From Periplaneta americana (lineage: Eukaryota; Arthropoda; Insecta; Blattodea; Blattidae), in assembly GCF_040183065.1 (NCBI RefSeq), contig NC_091121.1, forward strand, positions 66,315,787 to 66,379,786: DNA of 64,000 bases, in the 5' to 3' direction. The notes under the pieces are model-generated. The model had not been told where the DNA came from and made no database searches. It worked only from the letters and a program-made list of their open reading frames with translations. Shown here one piece after another: positions 14,601-21,155 of this stretch. A program made the position numbers and the translations under genes. Each line of letters opens with the position of its first letter. The first letter of the stretch is position 1.

Positions 14601-17600
14601 GTCATCATTTGTTCATTCAATGTTAAGGAGTTTTGGTATTCTTCCCCTTCTATCTCTCCTTTTGCTGTGTATTACGGGCTGCATTTTATATATTTTACAG
14701 AAATGGCACATAAAGAGAAGCTGAAAAATTCCCTAAAGGATCTGTCCTCACTGAAAGAAAATTTTCAATCTCACCTCCTCTTGATGAAGGATGGTAATAT
14801 AAATGTGACTGAAGTGACTCTGGAGATTGAATGACTGTCAGTATGTCTGTTAGGCCAACGACCTCTTAGGAGGATGGAGGAGCAGGCAGAAGAAGATATT
14901 GCATAAATTTGTAGATACACTTTTTCTGTCTGAAAATTCAAATTGGAATAGAGCCTAGTATGTAAGCCTAATATCTTACGAGGCGCGTCCATAAAGTAAC
15001 TTTCCCACTCGTCCCACAGCTAGCAAACCATATGTTGCGCGAAGCGACTGCGTGTACGTGTTAGAGTAATGTCCTGGCATGGCGCATGCGCTAGCGGAAC
15101 TTCCCGAGTGCTCTCAGTAGCTTCATTGCATCGGTTGAAAATGGACGTTCCTATTCCAGCTCCCGCTGCGTGAAATGCGGTCAGTGATAAAGTTTTTGAA
15201 TGCACAGGGCATAGCGCTGATTGAAATTGATCATCAGCTGTACCAGGTCTATGGGCAAACAGATGGTATGTTGCTGCTGTAGACAATTTTCAGCAGGACA
15301 CCAAAATGTGCATGGCAAGGAGCGCAGTGGGAGGCCAACCATCATCACAGACGACCTTGTGAAGCAACGCACCATCTGCTTGCTCGTGATGTTAGGCCCA
15401 TAGATCTAGCACAGCTGACGATCAATTTCAATCAGCGCTATGCCCTGTGCATTCAAAAACTTTATCACTGACCGCACTTCACATGGCGGGAGCTGGAATA
15501 GGAACGTCCATCTTCAACCAATGCAACAAAGCTACTGAGAGCACTTGGGAAGTTCTGTTAGCGCATCCGCCATGCCAGGACATTACTCTATCACGTACAC
15601 GCAATCACTTCGCGCAACATATGGTTTGCTAGCTGCGGACGAGTGGGAAAGTTACTTTATGGACGCGCCTCGTATGTTGTAATAATAATATTATTAGCCT
15701 ACTTATTCTGTCGATAACATGAATTCATTGTGATTCTTAAGGCTAATGAAAATTTTATCTTACCTTATCGTATTGCAACTATTACATAGATTGCCGTAGT
15801 TGGTGGTCTAGTGGTCACCATGTTTTCCATTAATCCTGAGGTTCACGAATTCAAGACCCACAAACCATAATGAATTGTTATGAGAGTAAAGTTTTTACTT
15901 TGCTCCTTTCAGAAGAAAAATGAGCCGATAGTTCTCTATCACAAACTATCTTTGCTCTATCAAATTTACTGATAATCTCTCGTCTATATAAAAATTTGAA
16001 ATGTGCTGTACACTGTTCTAATTTATTATGCTATTGTTGGAGGTATGAGTGCTGCCATGAAGATTCCTATCCAGTAATAGAATTTAATCAATACAGTGTT
16101 AAAAATTGTGTAATCAAGATGTATAATTTAATCAACACTGCCTTGTTATTAGAAACAATTATTACATAATGTGTGTTAATTTAAGGGCAGTTGGTTGTTA
16201 AGCCATGCGAAATATCTGAAAATATAACTAGATAAATTTTATTTTGTCATAGCTTAGGTTGTCAACCTGGTTGGCGAGTTGGTATAGAGCTGGCCTTCTA
16301 TGCCCAAGGTTGCGGGTTCGATCCTGGGCCAGGTCGATGGCATTTAAGTGGTGCTTAAATGCGACAGGCTCATGTCAGTAGATTTACTGGCATGTAAAAG
16401 AACTCCTGTGGGACAAAATTCCGGCACATCCAGCAACGCTGATATAACCTCTGCAGTTGCGAGCATCGTTAAATAAAACATAATATTTAATTTAGCTTAG
16501 GTTCCTGTATTCACACCACATGCTTTTTTTTAATTATATCCTCTTTCTATTCTTAAATATGTACTAGAAGTTATATATTGCTTTACTTTTTTAAAAAGAA
16601 TTAATAGCATAGTAAGTTTCCATTAATAATTACAGTACATGCATATGCATTGGTAAAATGTTCTCTTTTTCTGCATTTCTGATTTTTTTTTAATTAATCA
16701 CATACTGGTAGCCTTAGGAGTAGCAGAAGGTATTCTTGCCAGAAATAATAGGGTTCCTTTAAATGTTATGATCTTGGGACATATGCTACTAAAAGTTACT
16801 TTAACTATCTAGATTGTAATGTAACATAAAAATAACAAGGAAGAAATAAAGAATAAACAAATTAAATTTCAACACATCTGCAGAGTAACAGCAAATAGGC
16901 TAGATTAAAAAGAAAAACATGAAAGGAAACAAATCTAAAATTCTATAAAACAATGGCTGTTCCCGTTTTATTATATGGATCTCAACCATGGACTATGAAG
17001 AGGACAGATTGGAATATACAAGCAGCAGAAATGAAATATCTTTGAACAGTAAAAGGATGTACTATATTAGAGCAAATTAAAAATTAAGATGCACGAGAAG
17101 ATAATTAAATATATTTTCGTTAAATGAAAAAATAACACAGCGAAAATTGGAAAAATAATCTCTTGAGAATGGATAATACCCGCATTCCACTACAAAATTT
17201 AGATATCAACTTTCTGGCTACAGATATGTAGTAAGACCTGCAAGTAGATGGCACGAAACATACGGCTGTAACAGGAGAGCTCTCCTAATCCCTGAAATTA
17301 TGATGAGGAAGTGAATGTTCAGGCATTACAATGAGTGAACGTAAAAATATTTCTTCACAATATCGTAAACAAAATAGGCTACTATTGATATATTGTTACC
17401 TACCTTGCATAAATAAACTGATATTCTTAAATATCTTCTGATAAAGTATGAATCAATCTTTTCTCCAGTTTCAAACTCTATAACATAGCTATTTCTATCA
17501 TCAGGCCAATTTGAGAGTTCATTAATGGGCACGCACCATCCTTCCAACAATTCATGTGTCCCTGGGCAGGAACAGTTACTAATTAGACATGGCACACAAA

Positions 17601-19887
17601 ATCGGCCATCTGATGAAGGTATGGAGCCAAGTGTGCAATTTTGGCACTTAATTGCATCTTTCAATGTCCCGTTGTAATCTCTTTCGACTGAAAAATATAT
17701 TTAAAAAAGAAACATGAATAAAAGTCATGTCAAATAAATTGCGGAACATCAATATAAAAATCTTTAAGGTTGATGTCACCTGTTATTTCCTGCGAACCAC
17801 ATTTTGTACAAACCGCAGTATCATTATCTTTCTTTATTCGAGTTGAACAAGGTAAACAATTCAATTTATCAGTAGTTGGCATTTCACTCTCTGGACAGGG
17901 CTCACATTCAGGAAATTGCCCTCCATCCAAATTAAGTATTTTACTTTGTGCATTACATGTGCAAGAAAGCCCTAAAATGAAAATAAAGTTTTAGTTAAGC
18001 AAAGGTATTAGCAATGAAAATTCACATATACTTTTTAATTTTATAAAGAAAATATATACAGAATATGTTTACAATATAGCCTAGTCTACTAGTACAACAC
18101 GAAGTTTTAGGAATTTGGTACTAAAACTTTGTATTGTACTAGTAGACTATATTGTAACCCTCTTCTGTATATATTTAAATTAGACTGTGACTATAAATTA
18201 AGACTATAGTAGGTACTATTAAGTTTTTTTTTTTTTTTTCGTTTGACTTGCTCCATATTCTACAGAGTTATTATTATCATACTTCCCAGAAAACAGCAGC
18301 CGGCCAGCCAGCCACGCCCTACATGGTTTCTGCCACATGCTAACCATTTGTCCCACGCAATCGAGCTCCAACCGTCATATGACATTCGGTGTGCTTAGAA
18401 GTCGTGTAATGAAACTCTCGATTCTTTAAGTGTATAACGTTAGTGTATAAAGTTTAGTGATTTTTGTGTATTTAGGTTCCACATCATTCATTTATCAGAA
18501 GATGTTAATTGTGTGTGGCGGCAAACGGGTTCAGCAAAGACTGTGAGCATGGTAAGTCCAAATTATTATTAGTACTGTTAAATTATGGCACCCGTCTGGA
18601 GTGTTCTGGTCGCATCTGGTTGCCTCGGGAGTGTGCGCGCGCGTCCGGCGAGGGGGAAGCCGCGGGGAAGCGAAACTCGGGCTTCGGTAGGCACTGTGGC
18701 GCAGCGTGGAGCGAGGGGAAATAACTGCGGTCCCGGAGCGGAGAGAGTGGAAGTAAGAAAGCACCTGGAAGCAGATTGTTGTGGAGGCCCAGAGGCTTCG
18801 CGACGCAGAACATTCTAGACGATCGTGATAAATAAATAACGCCGTGAGTTGCCGATGAGTAGTCAGTCAGTTGCAAGAGAGTCAGTCAGTCTTCAGTCAG
18901 CCATCAAGTCTTGGACAGCAGCGAGCCAGGTGGATCTGGATTCGATGTGCAAGGAACCGCATCTGGAGGGCTGGGTTCGACGTACAGGGAACTGCATCTG
19001 GAAGCCTGGGTTCGACGTGCAAGGAACTGCATCTGGAAGGCTTGGGTTCGAAGTGCAGGGAACCGCATCTGGAAGGCTTGGGTTCGATGTGTAGTGAACT
19101 GTATCTGGAAGGCTTGGGTTCGAAGTGCAGTGAACTGTATATGGAAGTTTTGGGTTCGACGTACAGTGCACTTGAACAGTGAGCTAGAAGAACTAGCCCA
19201 GGCGAACGAACTGTGAACTGAGAACTGACAGTTTTGTTCTGCACATAGTGCTTGTGAACATTAGTTGGAATTAGGAGTACATTGTTGTTCTTCTCAATAA
19301 CACCAGTGTATTGTCATTGTCGCTGTGTGGAGTGCAATAACGACAACTGTGTTGCTGTGTTGAGGAAATACCCATTGTTGTAGAGCGAGTTATTACTGTG
19401 TTGCTGTGTTGAGGGAATACCCATTGTTGTAGAGCGAGTTATTAAGAATAAAAGTCACATTGTTGACAGGTGTGGTGGTTTAAAAGTAGAATAAACGTTA
19501 CAATATATTGGAGAAGTGCCGGAGAAATGGTTATGCTCATGGCTGAAACCACACAAGACACGGCCGACAGGCTGGCAGCTCTTTTCTGGGACGTATGATA
19601 AAAATAACTCTGTAGCTGTGAAGCAATGTACGAATACTATGGAATGTTAATAAATACAATACAATACAGTACAAATAGAATTTTATTTTTAACTTACTGT
19701 CTTCAGTTGGTTCCAGATTTTTTGATTTATCACAATCTGTACACTGAAGTAAATACGCATCAAAATACGTGTTATCGACGCAGCTAGACGGGTCGCAATA
19801 TAACGAAATCTCTCCAGTAAAACAGAAAACTGATGGAATTAATAGTGATAATAAGTATTGTGAAAATTCAACTTTAGTGACTACCAT
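276..19887 (-). CDS. TMEM67: Meckelin (TMEM67/MKS3), first 12 coding exons, C-terminus outside window
   Basis: Seen: twelve GT-AG bounded exons join in phase without a stop: 19887-19698, 17971-17780, 17687-17404, 13758-13528, 10208-9906, 9822-9677, 7949-7787, 6191-5907, 1934-1689, 1596-1456, 1010-877, 456-276. They total 2496 nt (832 codons). The order matches remembered vertebrate meckelin: signal peptide, cysteine-rich ectodomain (residues about 30-200), the PWLYYGEG and LTRRFFLID blocks, then membrane segments from about residue 504 and the motifs IDIFFIDWERP and SIWRTYFVANEWNEIQT. Known: meckelin is about 995 residues, sits in the ciliary transition zone with the MKS complex, and loss causes Meckel and Joubert syndromes in people. 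Inference: about 150 C-terminal residues lie left of position 276. The start is the first ATG followed by a signal peptide. It is divergent from ANO8 with an X-box just upstream. Confidence 0.96.
877..1010 (-). CDS. TMEM67: TMEM67 exon 11
   Basis: The acceptor TATTTAG precedes 1010 and the donor GTAAGA follows 877. It encodes VSIYERYI, FVDICSMANISVFIL and YGFYIHG, matching human VFYERFI, FVDLCSMSNISVFLL and FGYYIHG. It ends in phase 2. Confidence 0.96.
1191..1244. repeat. (TAA)n microsatellite
   Basis: Uninterrupted TAA/AAT units lie in the intron between TMEM67 exons 10 and 11. Confidence 0.95.
1456..1596 (-). CDS. TMEM67: TMEM67 exon 10: membrane segment
   Basis: The acceptor TTACTAG precedes 1596 and the donor GTACAG follows 1456. 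It has 47 codons and ends in a hydrophobic helix (LICQFAVGVMVYLLVYFLQ), in the position of human LRYAVSAALWLAIGIIQ. Confidence 0.93.
1689..1934 (-). CDS. TMEM67: TMEM67 exon 9: most conserved cytosolic block
   Basis: The acceptor TTTCAG precedes 1934 and the donor GTGAGC follows 1689. It encodes residues 599-680, including SIDIFFIDWERPRAR and ISIWRTYFVANEWNEIQT, which are almost identical to human meckelin, then the start of the next membrane helix. Confidence 0.97.
2225..2345 (+). repeat. tRNA-headed SINE fragment
   Basis: A box B-like GGTTCGAATCCCACTTGG follows a tRNA-like head, then a T-rich body with gattatctgttttggtttttt. The body wording recurs in SINEs near 24.9 kb and, reversed, near 30.4 kb. 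It lies inside TMEM67 intron 8 (6191-1934 side). Confidence 0.65.
2540..2765 (-). repeat. Dispersed repeat, reverse-complement relative at 37060-37245
   Basis: The segment around aggcaactaggccaggag, then ggtaggatggccagttcc and ttccccctccattgcag, is found again, diverged and reverse-complemented, near 37.06-37.25 kb. This explains the open frame here, which should not be read as a gene. Which element it belongs to is not clear. Strand is arbitrary. Confidence 0.7.
3022..3029. repeat. Target-site duplication, left copy (hAT)
   Basis: GTGATACG directly precedes the CAG terminus of the hAT element. An identical copy lies at 4514-4521. Confidence 0.9.
3030..4513 (+). mobile_element. hAT-family DNA transposon with degenerate transposase
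   Basis: The element is bounded by an exact 8-bp duplication GTGATACG (3022-3029 and 4514-4521), the size hAT transposases make. Termini are CAGAACTGGCCA and, on the other strand, CAGGGCTGGGCA. Both ends carry subterminal clusters of TATTTTGTATTTG-like words (3050-3160, 4380-4505). Inside, the plus strand encodes broken hAT transposase: FPCPTQWNSQ near 3425, a middle portion near 3785-4087, and the C-terminal dimerisation motif SSAPVERLFCFAGF followed by SLSDKLFEKLFFLRE near 4105-4220. Stops near 3622 and 3777 and a frame change near 4080 show it is dead. At 1.48 kb it is internally deleted relative to full hAT elements. Confidence 0.9.
4514..4521. repeat. Target-site duplication, right copy (hAT)
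   Basis: GTGATACG is identical to 3022-3029. Confidence 0.9.
4597..4680 (+). repeat. SINE fragment with tRNA-like head
   Basis: The head tcggtggtctagtggctacc resembles the one at 15797 (ttggtggtctagtggtcacc), so both look like one tRNA-derived family. This copy is truncated after the head. Confidence 0.5.
4805..4880 (+). mobile_element. Tigger/pogo-like terminal repeat, one end only
   Basis: A TA dinucleotide is followed by CAGTAGAACCTCTATCATCC and gttaaccgaaaaaattggataaacc, the wording of a Tigger-type terminus. No matching inverted end was found nearby, so it is probably a remnant. Confidence 0.5.
4881..5906. other. TMEM67 intron, nothing recognised
   Basis: AT-rich non-coding DNA with short T runs. 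Open frames here are short and match no family I know. Confidence 0.6.
5907..6191 (-). CDS. TMEM67: TMEM67 exon 8: first membrane segments
   Basis: The acceptor TTCAG precedes 6191 and the donor GTAATT follows 5907. It has 95 codons, residues 504-598, with two or three hydrophobic segments (GVLSALAVVWSGIE; GNLANVFFFVVACASI). GNLANVFFF is close to human GDLANVFFI. Confidence 0.95.
6192..7786. other. TMEM67 intron 7, nothing recognised
   Basis: No coding block, terminal repeats or tRNA-like head could be supported. The stretch near 7150-7330 is less AT-rich and may be an old repeat. Confidence 0.55.
7787..7949 (-). CDS. TMEM67: TMEM67 exon 7: ectodomain next to the membrane
   Basis: The acceptor TTGCAG precedes 7949. 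It encodes RIYPPLLVLKYGEI and VSLTFSVEYEMD, matching human NIYPPLITIAYSDI and VSFSVTYEMD. The donor is the weak GTTCGT after 7787. It is chosen because it keeps phase and joins directly to exon 8. Confidence 0.92.
8609..8655. repeat. (AT)n microsatellite
   Basis: About 23 uninterrupted AT units. The open frame running through it is an artefact of the repeat. Confidence 0.95.
8790..9150 (-). mobile_element. LINE ORF2 endonuclease fragment
   Basis: The minus strand reads MRFGYWNVTSL near 9140, then NDYKLGTGFFVHKRIKSAVK and VEFITDGYRI, with stops between. This is the start of an AP-endonuclease domain as in the jockey/RTE-like endonuclease-reverse transcriptases common in arthropods. It is truncated and stop-ridden. 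It lies in TMEM67 intron 6. Confidence 0.8.
9677..9822 (-). CDS. TMEM67: TMEM67 exon 6: ectodomain
   Basis: The acceptor TTTACAG precedes 9822 and the donor GTATGG follows 9677. It begins DSDRSQWQLTRRFFLID, close to human DSNSGKWLLTRRIFLVD. It ends in phase 2 and is only 83 bp from exon 5, the shortest intron of this gene in view. Confidence 0.95.
9906..10208 (-). CDS. TMEM67: TMEM67 exon 5: ectodomain
   Basis: The acceptor TTTTCAG precedes 10208 and the donor GTAAAT follows 9906. It has 101 codons, residues 300-400. FLQLCPG and YAVPVLALDL correspond to human VLQLCPD and LAVPVLNLNL. Confidence 0.95.
10604..11450 (-). mobile_element. mariner transposon, central part deleted
   Basis: The minus strand starts at an ATG (11378-11376) with MVDNDGSFRQRAVIKFLVKE, then NVRRWVKHFEDENTNIQDEP, the mariner N-terminal helix-turn-helix region. 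After about 11150 it jumps to the late DDE region (INAVHYIQTVLKFC; LQHDNTWPHTDRV; NPDLGPSDYHLFGSVK), ending near 10705. The catalytic core before the second Asp is therefore missing, and stops follow DRP and in the middle. The 3' end shows TA then CGAGGGTCATATTGAAAGTC, a plausible terminal repeat at 10604. I could not find its partner, so the 11450 limit is approximate. It lies in TMEM67 intron 4. Confidence 0.85.
11451..13368. other. TMEM67 intron 4, unassigned, possible unknown repeat 12.0-13.0 kb
   Basis: No family was recognised. The part from about 12.4 to 12.9 kb is less AT-rich, holds an imperfect inverted pair (12587-12611 and 12745-12771) and ends in a 69-codon open frame near 12830-13035 on the plus strand. 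It may be an unknown transposon. Confidence 0.4.
13462..13493. repeat. (GGT)n microsatellite next to an exon
   Basis: A pure GTG/GGT tract sits within a longer G/T-rich stretch (13370-13495). It reads CCA on the TMEM67 strand, 35 bp past the exon 4 donor. Confidence 0.95.
13528..13758 (-). CDS. TMEM67: TMEM67 exon 4: ectodomain
   Basis: The acceptor TTTTTAG precedes 13758 and the donor GTAAGT follows 13528. It encodes residues 223-299, with NMCALVM and LPWLYYGEG matching human NMCVMNM and LPWLFYGDQ. A (CCA)n tract starts 35 bp inside the following intron. Confidence 0.94.
13759..14976. other. TMEM67 intron 3, nothing certain
   Basis: Non-coding AT-rich DNA. An open frame on the plus strand near 14700-14834 has a hydrophilic, coiled-coil-like look, but I see no family match and no splice-supported context. 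Confidence 0.5.
14979..15672. mobile_element. mariner-derived foldback element
   Basis: A 694-bp element is flanked by TA on both sides. Its two arms, 14979-15256 and 15396-15672, are reverse complements of one another over about 277 bp with scattered mismatches, around a loop of about 139 bp. Both arms start CGAGGCGCGTCCATAAAGTA, which matches the terminus of the mariner at 33.1-34.5 kb. Each arm runs through 5' leader into transposase N-terminus (SVIKFLNAQGIALIEIDHQL near 15182; RQFSAGHQNVHGKERSGRP in the loop). It therefore consists of two copies of the 5' end head-to-head, with no 3' end and no catalytic domain. It is non-autonomous but retains both termini. Confidence 0.88.
15790..15905 (+). 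repeat. tRNA-headed SINE fragment
   Basis: The box A-like stretch ttggtggtctagtggtcacc and box B-like GTTCACGAATTCAAGACCC are spaced as in a tRNA. It is the same head family as at 4597. Confidence 0.55.
16250..16260. repeat. SINE target-site duplication, left
   Basis: TAGCTTAGGTT is repeated exactly at 16493-16503. Confidence 0.85.
16261..16492 (+). repeat. tRNA-derived SINE, complete, with target duplication
   Basis: The tRNA-like head at about 16268-16336 has box A ggcgagttggtatagagc and box B GGGTTCGATCC. A non-tRNA body follows (ggcatttaagtggtgcttaaatgcgac, a short inverted pair), then a tail gttaaataaaacataata. An exact 11-bp duplication flanks it, as expected for LINE-assisted insertion. 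Confidence 0.85.
16493..16503. repeat. SINE target-site duplication, right
   Basis: TAGCTTAGGTT is identical to 16250-16260. Confidence 0.85.
16925..17310 (+). mobile_element. LINE reverse-transcriptase C-terminal fragment
   Basis: The plus strand reads FYKTMAVPVLLYGSQPWTMK near 16945, then a degenerate LLRMDNTRIPLQNLD near 17165. This is the tail of arthropod non-LTR reverse transcriptases (VLLYGSE.W motif). There are several stops. It ends just left of TMEM67 exon 3, antisense to it. Confidence 0.8.
17404..17687 (-). CDS. TMEM67: TMEM67 exon 3: end of cysteine-rich domain
   Basis: The acceptor TTTCAG precedes 17687 and the donor GTAGGT follows 17404. The junction with exon 2 gives VERDYNGTL, matching the human VERDINGTL block. 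It carries further Cys motifs (CQNC, CVPC, CSCPG, GWCVP) and encodes residues to about 222. Confidence 0.94.
17780..17971 (-). CDS. TMEM67: TMEM67 exon 2: cysteine-rich ectodomain
   Basis: The acceptor TTTTAG precedes 17971 and the donor GTGACA follows 17780. It encodes residues 64-127 with regularly spaced cysteines (SCTCNAQ, CEPCPESE, CLPCSTR, CTKCGSQ), typical of the meckelin cysteine-rich domain. Confidence 0.93.
18053..18173. repeat. Imperfect hairpin (inverted repeat)
   Basis: Arms 18053-18110 and 18121-18173 are near reverse complements (shared core ctagtctactagtac) around a 10-base loop. No coding or terminal-repeat identity was recognised. It lies in TMEM67 intron 1 and could be a small MITE. 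Confidence 0.75.
18951..19165 (+). repeat. 36-bp minisatellite, about six copies
   Basis: Units of 35-36 bp, of the form ggaactgcatctggaaggct then tgggttcgacgtgca, repeat six times with substitutions and one degenerate preceding unit. Because 36 is a multiple of 3, several frames stay open here on both strands. These are not genes. Confidence 0.92.
19350..19446. repeat. 49-bp tandem duplication
   Basis: Two near-identical units contain gttgctgtgttgaggaaata and cccattgttgtagagcgag. Confidence 0.9.
19698..19887 (-). CDS. TMEM67: TMEM67 exon 1: start codon, signal peptide, first cysteines
   Basis: ATG at 19887-19885. Residues 1-25 form a hydrophobic signal peptide (core SQYLLSLLIPSVFCF), followed by a stretch with Cys pairs (YCDPSSC, CTDCD). 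The donor is GTAAGT after 19698. The exon ends in phase 1 (63 codons plus A), and this base joins exon 2 to make an Arg codon. Confidence 0.92.
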
Positions 19888-20320
19888 TTTGAAGCAATTT
19901 GTGTAACCATAGCAACATGACGTAACTGGCAGCGTTCATTATATTCTATGCCTTTCAAGGAAGAAAAGCGATAAATTGCATGTGGAAGTAAAGCCACATT
20001 CATACAAGAAAGTGGGCGTAGCGTCGAATATGAAAACGTATAACAACTGAGATCATAATTTTACCGTCGCGACGCAGGCGTCTTCACACAAGGTACGCCT
20101 GTTTGCTCGTACTACGTGACATCGCTTTAAAGGAATTCTCCCCATCTTTAAACACCTTTTTACGACTAAATCTGGGCCTATGAATATGCGTTATTGCTAT
20201 TAATAGATAGTTTTAAAGCAAATAATTATATGCCGCCGTTGTTTGACGTTCTTTACGAACTGAGGAGACATATAGAGTGTTTATATTGAATGGTGTAGAA
20301 TTTCTTTCTTGAAGTGTATC
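19888..20320. promoter_or_regulatory. Shared intergenic region of the divergent TMEM67 and ANO8 genes
   Basis: This is the 433 bp between the two start codons, transcribed in opposite directions. It holds the X-box, CpG-containing words (accgtcgcgacgcaggcg near 20064-20082; tacgtgacatcg near 20113) and no clear TATA box. It must contain both 5' untranslated regions. A bidirectional promoter is inferred from layout alone. Confidence 0.75.
19903..19916 (-). promoter_or_regulatory. RFX X-box upstream of TMEM67
   Basis: GTAACCATAGCAAC fits the X-box consensus GTNRCC(N0-3)RGYAAC at every position. It ends 15 bp upstream of the TMEM67 ATG. RFX factors (DAF-19, Rfx) drive ciliary genes through X-boxes, usually within 100-200 bp of the start, so position and target gene agree. 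Strand is given as that of TMEM67; the site is nearly palindromic. Confidence 0.8.
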
Positions 20321-20438
20321 ATGGATTCGGTGGAAGGCGAACAAAATGAACAGATTGCAGATAAAGATACAGAAGAAGACGAGGCGAAAATTAGATATCG
20401 CAAGCTTCTGTCAACTGCAAAAGAATCTTTTGAAAACG
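20321..20438 (+). CDS. ANO8: ANO8 exon 1: acidic N-terminus
   Basis: It starts [16 protein letters not shown], is acidic and poorly conserved, and ends in phase 1 at donor GTAAGC. An upstream in-frame TTG is not used as a start in animals. Confidence 0.88.
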
Positions 20439-21100
20439 GTAAGCGGACATTGTCAATGAAATGTAATATGAAACTTGTTTTGACAAATACTACAGCGTAA
20501 TTTGCATATTTTCAGCTTCACGTTTACTGCGACGAAAGATACCATGCACTGGACATCTGATGACACCTCGGCGCTTATGGATACAAACTATTCCAACACA
20601 GGTCAGAATGTCAGCAACTTAACTTAATATTTATTTTACGTTTAATTCTTATAATTCATATCTGTCCTTTCACTAAAACATAAAATAACTTTTCCCTTTA
20701 GCCATTTAAAGGAATGCTGAGAAAATTGAAAACTGCATGTAGATCTCAACTTCCGTACTCGTACAAGTTCTATATGTCATACAGGTAGAATAAACATTTT
20801 GTCTTAAAAGAAGAAGTGTTTAATTTGCATTTAATTTTGTAGTGGTGGTATTATTTTACATGACAAGTACGGGCACGCCATTTCTTTACAAATTAAATTA
20901 TTTGATCCTCGCCAAAAAAATTATAGGCTAACTCTTTACTTGTTCCACATCTTAATTTAAAGCTTCATAACATCTACTTGTTCCACATCTTAATTTAAAG
21001 CTTCATAACATCTACGGAATACAATAAATGAAATGAAAATGATAATAGAATGTCATTGCCCCTAGCTCAGCCATATGCCAAAGTGACATTTTATACAAAA

Positions 21101-21155
<55 letters not shown>

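Larger units (their letters stand above)
18236..19560 (+). repeat. GC-rich, LTR-like inserted region of unknown identity
   Basis: This stretch in TMEM67 intron 1 is far richer in G+C than its surroundings, contains a 36-bp minisatellite and a 49-bp tandem duplication, and ends gaataaacgttaca followed by atattggagaagtgccgg. A terminus in TTACA followed by a TGGAG-like primer site resembles the LTR/internal boundary of insect Gypsy-type retroelements. I found no matching left terminus and no target duplication, so a solo LTR is only a possibility. A 5' exon of an unknown transcript (donor gtaagtcc after 18549) is the alternative. Confidence 0.35.

Noticed and set aside
14583..14834. 83-codon plus-strand frame with a possible acceptor before it
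   Set aside because: It looks hydrophilic and exon-like, but I found no partner exon, no family and no donor; too little to call.
18849..19244. Overlapping frames of 77-115 codons on both strands
   Set aside because: They arise from the 36-bp minisatellite, whose length is a multiple of 3, so phases stay open on both strands without coding.
20309..20500. Start of ANO8 at 20309 and reading through to 20500
   Set aside because: 20309 is a TTG, not used for initiation in animals, and the frame past 20438 enters an intron; the donor at 20439 and acceptor at 20515 restore the conserved protein.
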